A DNA stretch of 64,000 nt from Allobosea sp. LC85 (GCF_000735605.1 NZ_JPKG01000024.1:85121-149120); one strand, 5' to 3'; shown: positions 56,657 to 64,000, numbered from the stretch's first letter. Notes: generated by a model not told the origin, from the letters alone. Numbers and translations are program-made.

Positions 56657-57721
56657 TCAGCTCAACAGCCAGCTGTTGAAGCGCTCGCTGACAGCCGCGC
56701 GATTGGCGCTCCACCAGGCTTCGTTGGCGATGGCCATCTGCTTCAGGTTCTCCGGTGAAGTCGGCAGTGACTTGGCACGCTCGGCCGGAATCGTCTTGTA
56801 GGCGTCGAGATTGGTCGGCCCGTAGGCCAGGATCTCCGTGAAGGCTGCCTGCGCCTTCGGATCGGAGCAGAAACGGATGAACTGCCGTGCCACATCGGCG
56901 CGCGGTCCGCCCTTCGGCATGCCCCAGCCCTCGATGGAGTAGAGACCCTGGTTCCAGACGATCTTGGCGGGCGTTCCACCGTCGATCGCAGCCTGGAAGC
57001 GGGCATTCCAGCCCGGGATCATGTCGACTTCGCCGCTCTGCAGAAGCTGTGTCGACTGGGCGCCGCCAGTCCACCAGACCGCGATATGCGGCTTGATCTT
57101 GTCGAGAACCTTGAAGGCGCGCTCGACATCCAGCGGATAGAGCTTGTCGAGCGGTACGCCGTCAGCGAGCAATGCTTGCTCCAGCGTGTCGATCGCGTTC
57201 TTGCGCAGCGCGCGCCGGCCGGGAAACTTCTCGACATTGAAGAAATCGGCCCAACTCGTTGGCGCCGCCTTCACCCGGTCGGTGCGATAGGCCAGGACCG
57301 TCGAGTAGACGTCAGTGCCCATGTAATGCGGCGAGATCGCCTCCGGCATCAGCTGCGGCACGTCGGCATGGGCGAAGCCGATCGGGTCAAGCAGGTTCTG
57401 GGCGGCGAGGATGTCGCGCGCCGAGAGCGTCAGGGTGCAGACATCCCAGGTGTAGGACTTGGTCTCGACCATCGCCTTGAACTGAGCGGTCGGCTCGGCC
57501 TCGCGCGCAACATTGACGACCTTGTTGCCCGTTGCCTTCTCGAAAGGATCGTAGAACGCCTTGCGGAAGGCCGGACCAAACGGGCCGCCGGGATCGGCGA
57601 CCGTGATCTGCGTCGCAGCAAGAGCGCGCCCGGTGATCGCCGGCGCGAAAAGCCCCATGGCCGCGGCGCCGCCGCTCAGTTTCAGCAGGTTGCGCCGGCT
57701 GAGATCCGAAATCCTGTCCAT
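56657..57721 (-). CDS. Polyamine/quaternary-amine-type ABC binding protein
   Basis: A 354-residue PotD-like binding protein. The N-terminus MDRISDLSRRNLLKLSGGAA has the Tat motif SRRNLLK, ending at ALAA. Binding-protein motifs include WDVCTLTLSARDILAAQNLL and AVWWTGGAQSTQLLQSGEVD. The PotD family covers polyamines, opines and related amines, so the substrate could be any of these. ATG 57721 starts the gene; it is followed by the ATPase gene after 26 bases. Confidence 0.85.
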   Translation of the reverse strand: MDRISDLSRRNLLKLSGGAAAMGLFAPAITGRALAATQITVADPGGPFGPAFRKAFYDPFEKATGNKVVNVAREAEPTAQFKAMVETKSYTWDVCTLTLSARDILAAQNLLDPIGFAHADVPQLMPEAISPHYMGTDVYSTVLAYRTDRVKAAPTSWADFFNVEKFPGRRALRKNAIDTLEQALLADGVPLDKLYPLDVERAFKVLDKIKPHIAVWWTGGAQSTQLLQSGEVDMIPGWNARFQAAIDGGTPAKIVWNQGLYSIEGWGMPKGGPRADVARQFIRFCSDPKAQAAFTEILAYGPTNLDAYKTIPAERAKSLPTSPENLKQMAIANEAWWSANRAAVSERFNSWLLS

Positions 57722-57782
57722 AATCTCTCTCCCGTTGAGCGGGCCGCGCCCGCGTTCCTTCCCTTGGATGGGCGTAGGGTCT

Positions 57783-58553
57783 TCAGCCCTTTCGTGCCGC
57801 CCGCTTCGCCAGGAATTCTTCCATCATCCGTGCCGGCTCGCCTGTGGCGTAGGCTTCGCGCTGGTTGCGGACACCGGCCGCCAGGCAGTCTCGGAAGCCG
57901 GTCTCGGTCACCTCACGAAAGCGCGCGCGGTTGAGGCGCATCGCGACCGGCGGCTTGCCGGCAAGCTCCTCGGCCAGGGCCAGCGACGCGGCCATGACCT
58001 GTTCCTTCGGCACGACGCGGTTGATGACGCCGACCCGGAAGCACTCGTCGGCATCCATCATGCGGCCGGTCAAGGTCAGGTCGATGGTGCGGGCCAGGCC
58101 AAGGATCTCGCGCATGATCCAGGGGCCGGTCGTGCTGGCGATGCCGGAATTGATTTCGGGCTGCCCCATCGTGACGCCGTCATGGCCGATGCGCAGGTCG
58201 CAAAGCAGCGCGACCTGGAAGGCCGAGCCGGCCGCAACGCCGTTCAGAGCCGCGATGATCGGCTTCGAGAGCGAGCGGATGCGGTCATAGAGGCGCTCCC
58301 ATTCCCCGATCCACAACTCCGCGCGGTCAGGATCGAAGGTCTTCGTCTCATTCAGGTCCTGGCCTGCACCAAAGGCTCGCTCGCCCGCCCCCGTGAGGAT
58401 GATCGCCCTGACGGCGTCATTGGCTTCGAGCTCATCGAGCGCTTCGACCAGCCGGGCGCGCATGGCCGCGTTCCAGGCATTCAGCAGAGCCGGACGATTG
58501 AGAGTGAGGATGCCGACGGCGCCGCGCACCTCGCTCAGGACGAATTCCTTCAT
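57783..58553 (-). CDS. Enoyl-CoA hydratase/isomerase family protein
   Basis: A 256-residue crotonase-fold enzyme. Oxyanion-hole parts are GERAFGAGQDLNE and ALNGVAAGSAFQVALLCDLR; the catalytic glutamate region is GQPEINSGIASTTGP. It should hydrate or isomerise the CoA ester made by the CaiC-like ligase. ATG 58553 follows GGAGTGAG; a GTG at 58562 is also in frame. It is the first gene of the long leftward operon, with the IclR operator 26 bases before the start. Confidence 0.88.
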   Translation of the reverse strand: MKEFVLSEVRGAVGILTLNRPALLNAWNAAMRARLVEALDELEANDAVRAIILTGAGERAFGAGQDLNETKTFDPDRAELWIGEWERLYDRIRSLSKPIIAALNGVAAGSAFQVALLCDLRIGHDGVTMGQPEINSGIASTTGPWIMREILGLARTIDLTLTGRMMDADECFRVGVINRVVPKEQVMAASLALAEELAGKPPVAMRLNRARFREVTETGFRDCLAAGVRNQREAYATGEPARMMEEFLAKRAARKG

Positions 58554-58578
58554 GCCACTCACTCCATCCGATGATGTT

Positions 58579-58595
58579 TTATCGACATACGATAA
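58579..58595. promoter_or_regulatory. IclR operator, left copy
   Basis: TTATCGACATACGATAA, a 17-base dyad with arms TTATCG and CGATAA. It is downstream of a minus-strand TTGACA (plus 58629-58634) and 26 bases before the enoyl-CoA hydratase start. Its twin lies at 59553-59569 on the other side of the IclR gene. Confidence 0.65.
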
Positions 58596-58676
58596 CTTCT
58601 ATTAGATAGTTGAACGGCACTGCCCCCTTGTCAACAGGATTCGCGGCAGCCATTGATCCGGTCAGGAGAGACCAGC

Positions 58677-59495
58677 ATGTCGACGCTCGAGACGGGAAAG
58701 CCTCCTTCCGACAAGGAAGGCGCAGCAGGTCGCGAAAAGAGCGCCGATCCGCTGATGGTGATGTCGGTGGAGAAGGCCTTTCGCGTGCTCTCGGCCTTCG
58801 GCCGCCAGCACCAGACCATGAGCCTGTCCCAAGTCGCCTCGGTCGCCGAGATGGACCTGAGCTCGGCACAGCGCTTCACTCACACGCTGACGAAACTGGG
58901 CTTCCTCAAGAAAGATCGTGAGACGAAGCGTTTCGAGTTGAGCTCGAAAACGCTCGACCTCGGCTATCATTTCCTGCGCGGCAACCGGCTCGTCGACAAG
59001 GCGATGCCGTATCTCATGCACCTCAGCAAGGAGACCGAGGAGACGGTCAACCTGACCATGCCCGAGGATACCGAGATCATCTTCGTCTCCCGCTTCCTCA
59101 GCCGGCATGTGCTGAACACCGATGTCATCGTCGGCACCCGCATGCCCGCCTTCTGCACAGCACCTGGCATCGCCATGCTGTCACGCCTGCCGGAGGCCGA
59201 GGCGGTCGCGATCATCGATCGTTCGAATCTGAAAGCGCACACGCCGTCGACGACATGGCGCAGGGAAGACCTGTTGGTGAAGATCAGGCAATCGGCACAG
59301 CAGGGCTATGCCACGGCCTTCGAGGAATTCTACCACGGCGACGCCTCGATCGCGGCCGCCATCCTCGACCATCGCGGTCGGCCGGAGGGCGCCGTCAACG
59401 TCGCGGTCTCCTGCTCGCGCTACACCCATGACGAGGTGGTCTCGCGCTTTTCTTCGCTCGTCATCGCCGCTGCGCACGCGATTTCGCGGGTCTAA
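58677..59495 (+). CDS. IclR-family transcriptional regulator
   Basis: A 272-residue regulator from ATG 58677, preceded by GGAGAG. Helix-turn-helix MSLSQVASVAEMDLSSAQRF; ligand domain containing YHFLRGNRLVDKAMPYLMHL and GTRMPAFCTAPGIAMLSRLP. It lies between two operons that both carry a TTATCG-N5-CGATAA dyad close to the start of transcription, so it probably represses both. One dyad also lies in its own promoter region, allowing autoregulation. Confidence 0.9.
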   Translation: MSTLETGKPPSDKEGAAGREKSADPLMVMSVEKAFRVLSAFGRQHQTMSLSQVASVAEMDLSSAQRFTHTLTKLGFLKKDRETKRFELSSKTLDLGYHFLRGNRLVDKAMPYLMHLSKETEETVNLTMPEDTEIIFVSRFLSRHVLNTDVIVGTRMPAFCTAPGIAMLSRLPEAEAVAIIDRSNLKAHTPSTTWRREDLLVKIRQSAQQGYATAFEEFYHGDASIAAAILDHRGRPEGAVNVAVSCSRYTHDEVVSRFSSLVIAAAHAISRV

Positions 59496-59511
59496 GGCGG
59501 GTTTTGCTGCC

Positions 59512-59539
59512 TTGACAGGGGCCAAGTCCGTCCTAGTAT
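59512..59539 (+). promoter_or_regulatory. Sigma-70-type promoter of the second amine dehydrogenase operon
   Basis: TTGACA at 59512-59517 and TAGTAT at 59534-59539, 16 bases apart. The predicted start of transcription is about 59546, just before the operator at 59553, so a bound IclR protein would block it. It lies after the stop of the IclR gene. Confidence 0.6.
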
Positions 59540-59552
59540 TATTCGACATAAT

Positions 59553-59569
59553 TTATCGTATTACGATAA
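59553..59569. promoter_or_regulatory. IclR operator, right copy (perfect)
   Basis: TTATCGTATTACGATAA: exact 8-base arms around one base. It lies between the promoter at 59512-59539 and the start of the [2Fe-2S] subunit gene at 59582. Confidence 0.7.
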
Positions 59570-59581
59570 TCTTGGTGCGAT

Positions 59582-59932
59582 ATGGGATCGTCAACGGGCG
59601 GCAGCCCTGACAGGCCGGGCGCTGCGGCAAGCGGCGGGCAACTCATCCGTGCGGTGCGCCGCACGGGACCGCCGATCACGCTGGCGGTCGACGGTCGCGA
59701 CGTGACGGCGACGGACGGAGACAGCGTGCTCGCGGCCCTGCTGACGCAGCGCCCCTTCCTGCGCCGGCTCGAATTCGGCGGCGAGCCGCGCGCCGGCTTC
59801 TGCCTGATGGGCGCCTGCCAGGATTGCTGGGTCTGGACCGAGGAGGGCGACCGCCTGCGCGCCTGCACCACGCCCGCCCGTTCCGGCATGGCCCTGCGCA
59901 CCACTGCACCCGTTCTCGGCCACCATGGCTGA
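59582..59932 (+). CDS. Small [2Fe-2S] subunit of the second dehydrogenase (Fer2_4)
   Basis: A 116-residue protein with cysteines at 74, 79, 82 and 95 in the pattern C-x4-C-x2-C-x12-C (FCLMGACQDCWV, RACTT). The N-terminal 30 residues are extra compared with the paralogue at 27484 and may be unstructured. It is the first gene of this operon, unlike the first cluster, where the catalytic subunit comes first. Its end overlaps the next gene by eight bases. Confidence 0.87.
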   Translation: MGSSTGGSPDRPGAAASGGQLIRAVRRTGPPITLAVDGRDVTATDGDSVLAALLTQRPFLRRLEFGGEPRAGFCLMGACQDCWVWTEEGDRLRACTTPARSGMALRTTAPVLGHHG

Positions 59933-61292
59933 GATCGTCATCGTCGGTGCCGGGCCCGCCGGTATCAGCGCAGCCGAGCTGCTGCAGGCCCATGGCTACC
60001 ACCCGATTCTTCTCGACGAGGGGCGACAGGCCGGCGGCCAGGGCTATCGGTGTCCCTCGCCGGGACTGGAGCTCGACATGGCGGCGCTGATGGGCAGCGA
60101 GGCCGGGAAATATGCTGGCCTGCATGCCCGTTTCGCAGCTCTGCGCCCCCATATCGATTACCGCCCCGGGTCTCTTGTCTGGGGTATCGAGGACAAGCTG
60201 CTCCACATCGTTCAGGCCGGCGTCGCCAGAACGCTGCGCTTCGATGTCCTCATCCTGGCAACGGGCGCAATGGACCGCATTGTCCCCCTGCCCGGCTGGA
60301 CCCTGCCCGGCGTCTACACGCTCGGCGGAGCGCAGGTTGCACTGAAGGACCAGGGCTGCTTCATCGGGCGCCGTGTCGCCTTTCTCGGCTCCTCGCCGCT
60401 CCTCGCACTGGCTGCGAGCCAATACCGCAGGCTCGGTGCCGAAATCGCCGTCATTGCCGACACCACGCCCTTCGCGCGGAAACTGGCGGCGCTCCCGGGC
60501 CTGCTGAATTCGCCGCGTTCGCTGCTGCGCGGCCTGGCGTATCTCGGCGACGCGATGCGTGCGGGCGTGCCGGTGCTCCACGGGGTGAGACCTGTCGCGG
60601 TCGAAGGCGATGGCCATGTCGAGGCACTCGTGCTGCGCGATGCGCAGGGCCGCGAGCGCCGCTTCGCCTGCGACGCCGTCGCGCTCGGCTATGGGCTGAA
60701 GCCGGAGACCCAACTCGCGGAACTGGCCGGCGCACAGCTCCTCTATGACGAGCGCTTCCGCCTCTGGCTGCCGAAGACGGATATCGATGGCCGAGCGGCG
60801 CCGGGCCTCTATCTCGCCGGGGATGGTGCGACGATCGGCGGCGCGGATGCGGCGGAAGCCAGTGGCGCACTTGCGGCCCACGCTGTGCTCGCCGATCTCA
60901 GGCAGTCCCGCCCCGCCGCGGAGGCGGGCGGCCTGCGTCGCCGCGTAACCCGCCTGCGCGCCTTTCAGGCCGGCCTTGCGCGCGCCTTTGCCTGGCCCGT
61001 CGCGCAGATTCGCGCCCTGCCCGACGATGTCCCCCTGTGCCGCTGCGAGAATGTCAGCGTCGGCGAGATCAGGCTGGCCATGGCGCAGGAGTTGGGACCG
61101 GTCGAGGTCAACCGCGTTAAGGCGATGACCCGCTGCGGCATGGGTCGATGCCAGGGGCGCGTCTGCGGCCCGGCCTTGCAGGAGATCGTGGCGGGTGAGC
61201 GGGCGATCGCAGGCGCTGATGCCGGACGACTTCGGGCACAGGCGCCGGTGAAGCCGATCGCGCTCGCCACTGCCGCGGCGGATGCGCCATGA
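59925..61292 (+). CDS. NAD(P)/FAD-binding subunit of the second dehydrogenase with C-terminal [2Fe-2S] motif
   Basis: A 455-residue protein. EIVIVGAGPAGISAAELLQA binds FAD; the second nucleotide-binding segment is RVAFLGSSPLLALAASQYRR. C-terminal cysteines in PLCRCENVSVGEIR and GRCQGRVCGPALQEI form the BFD-like cluster. It is the partner of the small iron-sulfur protein and the DAO-family subunit. It is a paralogue of the protein at 27740. Confidence 0.87.
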   Translation: MAEIVIVGAGPAGISAAELLQAHGYHPILLDEGRQAGGQGYRCPSPGLELDMAALMGSEAGKYAGLHARFAALRPHIDYRPGSLVWGIEDKLLHIVQAGVARTLRFDVLILATGAMDRIVPLPGWTLPGVYTLGGAQVALKDQGCFIGRRVAFLGSSPLLALAASQYRRLGAEIAVIADTTPFARKLAALPGLLNSPRSLLRGLAYLGDAMRAGVPVLHGVRPVAVEGDGHVEALVLRDAQGRERRFACDAVALGYGLKPETQLAELAGAQLLYDERFRLWLPKTDIDGRAAPGLYLAGDGATIGGADAAEASGALAAHAVLADLRQSRPAAEAGGLRRRVTRLRAFQAGLARAFAWPVAQIRALPDDVPLCRCENVSVGEIRLAMAQELGPVEVNRVKAMTRCGMGRCQGRVCGPALQEIVAGERAIAGADAGRLRAQAPVKPIALATAAADAP

Positions 61293-62461
61293 CGCGGCTC
61301 TCGGCCGATGTCGCGATCATTGGCGGCGGGCTGATCGGAGCCTGGTCAGCCTATTTCCTGGCCAAGCGCAACCAGCGCGTCGTCCTGATCGAGAAGGGCG
61401 TGGTCGGCGCGCAATCGAGCGGCACCAATTTCGGAAATCTGCGGCTCCAGGGACGCTTCCCCGGACAGTACCCTCTCTCGCTGCGCTCGCAGGCGCTCTG
61501 GGAAGAGATCGAGGAGCTGATCGGCGAGCGCTGCGAATTCGAGCAGACCGGTCATCTCTATCTCGCCTTCGACGGGACGGAACATGAGAAGATCGAGGCC
61601 TATGCCGCGGTCTCCGAATCCCACGGGCTTGCCATCGAGCATCTCGGCCCGACCGAACTGCGCCGGCGCTGGCCCTGGCTGAGCCACAGGGTTGTGGGCG
61701 CGACCTTCTCGGCCCGCGACGCGACCGCCAATCCCCGCCTTGTCACTCCCGCCGTCGCCCGCGCTGCGAAAAGCCTGGGCGCCACGATGGTCGAAAACTG
61801 TCGCGTCACGGAGATCAGGCAAGCGGGCAGCGCCTTCACCCTCCGGACCGATACCGGCATCGAGGTCGGCGCCGGCTACGTCATCAATGCCGCCGGCGCC
61901 TGGGCCGTCGCCATTGCCGAGCAGTTCGGCGAAAGCGCGCCGCTCTTCCCTGCCGGACCGCCGCAATTCGTCACCGAGCCCTTCCCCTATCTGATCGAGC
62001 CCTCGATCCAGGCGGTCGACGGCTCGGTCATCTTTCGCCAGATCCCGCGCGGCAATGTCATCCTGGCGGGATATCCGCGCACGGCGGCCGATCCTGCCGC
62101 CAACCGCGCGCCCGTGCCACCTGGCAAGACGCTGTCCGCGATGCGGGCGCTGGCCCGGGTCGCCCCGACTCTCGCGAGCTGCCATGTCATTCGGGTCTGG
62201 TCAGGAATCGAGGGTTATTTGCCCGACATGATCCCGGTGATCGGCCCAAGCGGGACGACGCCCGGTCTGTTCCACGCCTTCGGCTTCTGCGGCCATGGCT
62301 TTCAGATCGGGCCCGGCGTTGGCCTCTGCCTGAGTGAAATGATCCTCGACGGTGGAACCGCGACCCCGTTGGATCCCTTCTCGATCGGGCGCTTTGCGCA
62401 ACCGGTCGAGGTCAGCGCCAAGTTCAGCGCCGAGTTCGACACAATGGAGCCGCCGCGATAG
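61289..62461 (+). CDS. FAD-dependent catalytic subunit of the second dehydrogenase (DAO family)
   Basis: A 390-residue flavoprotein. DVAIIGGGLIGAWSAYFLAK is the FAD fold; SGTNFGNLRLQGRFPGQYPL follows it, as in HcnC/OoxB-type proteins; the C-terminal IRVWSGIEGYLPDMIPVIG region closes the FAD site. It oxidises an amine or amino acid imported by the PotABCD-type transporter in the same regulon. The start overlaps the preceding gene by four bases. Confidence 0.87.
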   Translation: MTRLSADVAIIGGGLIGAWSAYFLAKRNQRVVLIEKGVVGAQSSGTNFGNLRLQGRFPGQYPLSLRSQALWEEIEELIGERCEFEQTGHLYLAFDGTEHEKIEAYAAVSESHGLAIEHLGPTELRRRWPWLSHRVVGATFSARDATANPRLVTPAVARAAKSLGATMVENCRVTEIRQAGSAFTLRTDTGIEVGAGYVINAAGAWAVAIAEQFGESAPLFPAGPPQFVTEPFPYLIEPSIQAVDGSVIFRQIPRGNVILAGYPRTAADPAANRAPVPPGKTLSAMRALARVAPTLASCHVIRVWSGIEGYLPDMIPVIGPSGTTPGLFHAFGFCGHGFQIGPGVGLCLSEMILDGGTATPLDPFSIGRFAQPVEVSAKFSAEFDTMEPPR

Positions 62462-62504
62462 AGCATCAGACCGAAAAGCGGAATCCACTTTTCGGTCTGA
62501 TGCT
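62462..62504. repeat. Hairpin repeat, copy 2 of a dispersed intergenic family
   Basis: AGCATCAGACCGAAAAG (62462-62478), 9-base loop, CTTTTCGGTCTGATGCT (62488-62504): exact 17-base arms. It has the same order of words (GCATC, CGAAAAG, TTTTCGG, GATGC) as the copy at 7113-7157. It begins at the last base of the DAO gene stop codon. Confidence 0.65.
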
Positions 62505-62561
62505 GCTCAAAGAGATGAATCGCCACTTTGCGCCCGGTAGGACGCATGGCGATCGAGCCGC

Positions 62562-62584
62562 GCCGGACCGTCGGTCCGGCTTTT
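62562..62584 (+). terminator. Intrinsic terminator of the second dehydrogenase operon
   Basis: GCCGGACC (62562-62569), loop GTC, GGTCCGGC (62573-62580), then TTTT. It has exact 8-base arms with a short T-run, about 100 bases after the DAO-family stop. Confidence 0.6.
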
Positions 62585-62649
62585 CCAGGAGCAGCACCGG
62601 ACGGCTTGTGTCCATAACATCGCTGAAGCCGAGCCAAAGGCTCTTGTCG

Positions 62650-62840
62650 CTAAGCAACAATCGCAACCGTCACTGCATTGCTTGCGCGGACAAGGTCGTC
62701 CGGGGCCAGCTTGACCTGCAGGCCACGGAGCCCTCCATTGACGAAGACATAGGGCTCGGGGACGGCCGTGATCTCGACAAGGGTCCTCAACTTGCGCTTT
62801 TGACCGAATGGGCTGACGCCACCCACCTTATACCCTGTAA
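62650..62840 (-). pseudogene. 3' fragment of a YbaK/EbsC-type Cys-tRNA deacylase gene, cut by the insertion element
   Basis: Reading leftwards from 62838, 62 codons give TGYKVGGVSPFGQKRKL, then VFVNGGLRGLQVKLAPDDL, and a stop at 62650. This is the C-terminal third of a YbaK-type protein (Cys-tRNA(Pro) deacylase), with the well-kept VGG-SP-GQK and GG-RGL motifs. The upstream part of the gene would be on the far side of the insertion element, beyond the window end. The frame is intact up to the junction, so the insertion looks recent. Confidence 0.75.
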
Positions 62841-62856
62841 TACCAAGTCTCGTTGA

Positions 62857-63414
62857 TCAGAACCGATAGGCCCAGTCACGGATGCCGATGGACATAATGC
62901 GCCATGGCTGGTCGATGAGCTTGTTCCAGGCGTAGCAGCAGTGATCGACGATATCCTCGTAAGATTTGAACACGCGGTTTGAGAGCCAGTTGTCGCGCAT
63001 GAACTGCCAGACGTTCTCCTGCGGGTTCAACTCCGGGCATTTCGACGGCAATGGCACGAGCGTGATGTTGGGTGGAACGACCAAGCGGCTCGACAGATGC
63101 CAGCCGGCCTGATCGAGCAACAGGATGGCGTGCTTGCCCGGAGCGATCTCTGTTGCAATTTCGGCGAGGTGGAGGTTCATCGCCTCGGTGTTGCACGTCG
63201 GCAGGACGAGCGCCGCACCTTTGCCTTCCATCGGACAAATCGCGCCGAATATATAGGTCGATGCGGTGCGTTGGTCGTGCGGCGCCGATGGGCGCGTGCC
63301 GCGTCGGGCCCAGCGCCGCGTGATCTTGTTCTTCTGGCCGATCCGCGCCTCGTCGGCGAACCAGATTTCTATGTCGCTCTGTGCGATGGCCTTGTCTTCG
63401 GCGATCTGCGCCAC
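62857..63414 (-). CDS. IS630-family transposase, C-terminal frame (DDE domain)
   Basis: A 185-residue frame with the catalytic triad: Asp in WFADEARIG, Asp in LLLDQAGWH, Glu in LNPQENVW. This is the DDE_3 domain of IS630 transposases. It lies in the -1 frame relative to the first frame and overlaps it by 46 bases; a run of six A residues (63429-63434, complement) just upstream offers a slip site. The GTG at 63414 could also start it separately, but the fused product is more likely the active enzyme. The stop is at the left terminal repeat. Confidence 0.85.
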   Translation of the reverse strand: MAQIAEDKAIAQSDIEIWFADEARIGQKNKITRRWARRGTRPSAPHDQRTASTYIFGAICPMEGKGAALVLPTCNTEAMNLHLAEIATEIAPGKHAILLLDQAGWHLSSRLVVPPNITLVPLPSKCPELNPQENVWQFMRDNWLSNRVFKSYEDIVDHCCYAWNKLIDQPWRIMSIGIRDWAYRF

Positions 63415-63914
63415 GCGGGCGGGAAATGTTTTTTAAAATCCTCGATCGCGCCATCGGCCTGCGCATGGTGGCGAGGACGGGCGGTGAGCTTGCGATAGCC
63501 CATGGCCCGAAGTTCCCGGCTCAGGGTCTGCTTGGCGACGGTGACCTTGAACTCCTCGTACAACCACTGGCAGAGATCGATGATCCGCCAACGGACGACG
63601 CCGTGGATCGCCGGCGTTGGCCCGCTTTCGATCATCGCAGCCAGGGCCGCCCGGCATGCGCCGTTGAGCCGGGGCGACTGTCCCGGCGCCTTGCGGTCGA
63701 TGAGACCATCTGGCCCCAGCGCGTTGAACTTCATCACCCAGTCGCGCACGATCTGCAGCGTCACGCCGCCAATCCTGGCCGCCTCCGTCCGCGTCGCCCC
63801 GTCATAGATCGCCGCCAAAGCCAAAAGGCGGCGCGCCTGCGACCCGTCCTTGGACCGCTTGGCCGCAGCCCTCGTCATCTGCCCATCGAAATCAGCCCGA
63901 AGCGGAATAGCCAT
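63369..63914 (-). CDS. IS630-family transposase, N-terminal frame (helix-turn-helix)
   Basis: A 181-residue frame. The N-terminal helix-turn-helix pair (about 25-110) includes YDGATRTEAARIGGVTLQIV and DWVMKFNALGPDGLIDRK; further on are the IHGVVRWRIIDLCQWLYEEF and LSRELRAMGYRKL segments typical of the linker. It reads into the slip region GATTTTAAAAAAC and then 17 codons of out-of-frame tail. A -1 shift joins it to the DDE frame, giving about 340 residues, the usual size. Confidence 0.85.
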   Translation of the reverse strand: MAIPLRADFDGQMTRAAAKRSKDGSQARRLLALAAIYDGATRTEAARIGGVTLQIVRDWVMKFNALGPDGLIDRKAPGQSPRLNGACRAALAAMIESGPTPAIHGVVRWRIIDLCQWLYEEFKVTVAKQTLSRELRAMGYRKLTARPRHHAQADGAIEDFKKHFPPAWRRSPKTRPSHRAT

Positions 63915-64000
63915 GGCGAACCTCCCTCGTTCGCCATGTTGAATCAGGCCGGGGCTGATTTGAGAAGCCGGCCCGAGTCACGATCTCCGGGACTCGGTAT

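Larger units (their letters stand above)
62841..63999 (-). mobile_element. IS630-family insertion sequence, complete
   Basis: About 1.16 kb, flanked by TA on both sides, as is usual for this family, which duplicates the TA target. Terminal inverted repeats are TACCAAGTCTCGTTGATC (62841-62858) and, as the complement of 63982-63999, TACCGAGTCCCGGAGATC, matching at 14 of 18 positions. It encodes a two-frame DDE transposase on the minus strand and interrupts a ybaK-type gene. The coordinates include the TA of each end. Confidence 0.85.

Overview
High-GC DNA from an alphaproteobacterium, most likely a member of the Hyphomicrobiales (Bosea-like; this is inferred from the rhizobial-type glycerol ABC operon, the very dense content of ABC importers and IclR/GntR regulators, and the codon bias). 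No tRNA, rRNA, CRISPR array, phage or plasmid-maintenance gene is visible. The window is an almost unbroken run of nutrient-uptake and catabolic gene clusters, with seven ABC importers, and ends in an IS630-family insertion.

Layout. 1-374: 5' end of an RTX calcium-binding repeat protein (minus strand, runs off the window). 692-980: decayed glpD 3' end. 1006-7111: glycerol ABC importer glpS-glpT-glpP-glpQ-(DUF2160)-glpV. 7327-9567: GSA-aminomutase-like aminotransferase divergent from an IclR regulator. 9633-24791: a peptide/D-amino-acid block with two peptide permease sets (only one with ATPases), three M81/MlrC-family metallopeptidases and a D-serine-dehydratase-like PLP enzyme; a shared dyad (GTTTC-N7-GRAAY) occurs in four of its intergenic regions. 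24909-25103: DUF6494 small protein. 25287-35712: LysR regulator divergent from a catabolic cluster: three-subunit HcnABC/LhpBEF-type dehydrogenase, aldehyde dehydrogenase, DapA-family enzyme, polar amino-acid ABC importer, saccharopine-dehydrogenase-like protein and Asp/Glu-racemase-like protein. 36039-36596: L,D-transpeptidase. 36662-44999: sugar or sugar-acid cluster split around a GntR/FadR regulator with a perfect operator: SDR, two tandem paralogous binding proteins, a mandelate-racemase-subgroup enolase enzyme, two permeases, and two proteins of unknown function; it has no ATPase gene. 45114-50801: SelA-fold PLP enzyme, IclR regulator, RidA protein and a polar amino-acid ABC importer. 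51161-62461: an IclR-centred regulon with matching operators on both sides of the regulator: leftwards enoyl-CoA hydratase, polyamine-type ABC importer with a natural PotB-PotC fusion, CaiC-like acyl-CoA ligase and a saccharopine-dehydrogenase-like protein; rightwards a second HcnABC-type dehydrogenase in a different gene order. 62650-63999: 3' fragment of a YbaK-type Cys-tRNA deacylase gene cut by a complete IS630-family element whose transposase is encoded by two overlapping frames.

How it works together. The clusters mostly follow one plan: a dedicated importer, oxidoreductases or lyases for the imported compound, and a local regulator with a nearby inverted repeat. The most interesting parts are the IclR regulon at 51-62.5 kb (possible import, oxidation and CoA-dependent breakdown of a quaternary amine, polyamine or amino-acid-like substrate), the 25-36 kb amino-acid/imino-acid catabolic cluster, and the 8.6-24.8 kb peptide/M81 block. 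Substrates are inferred from gene families and not proven by sequence.
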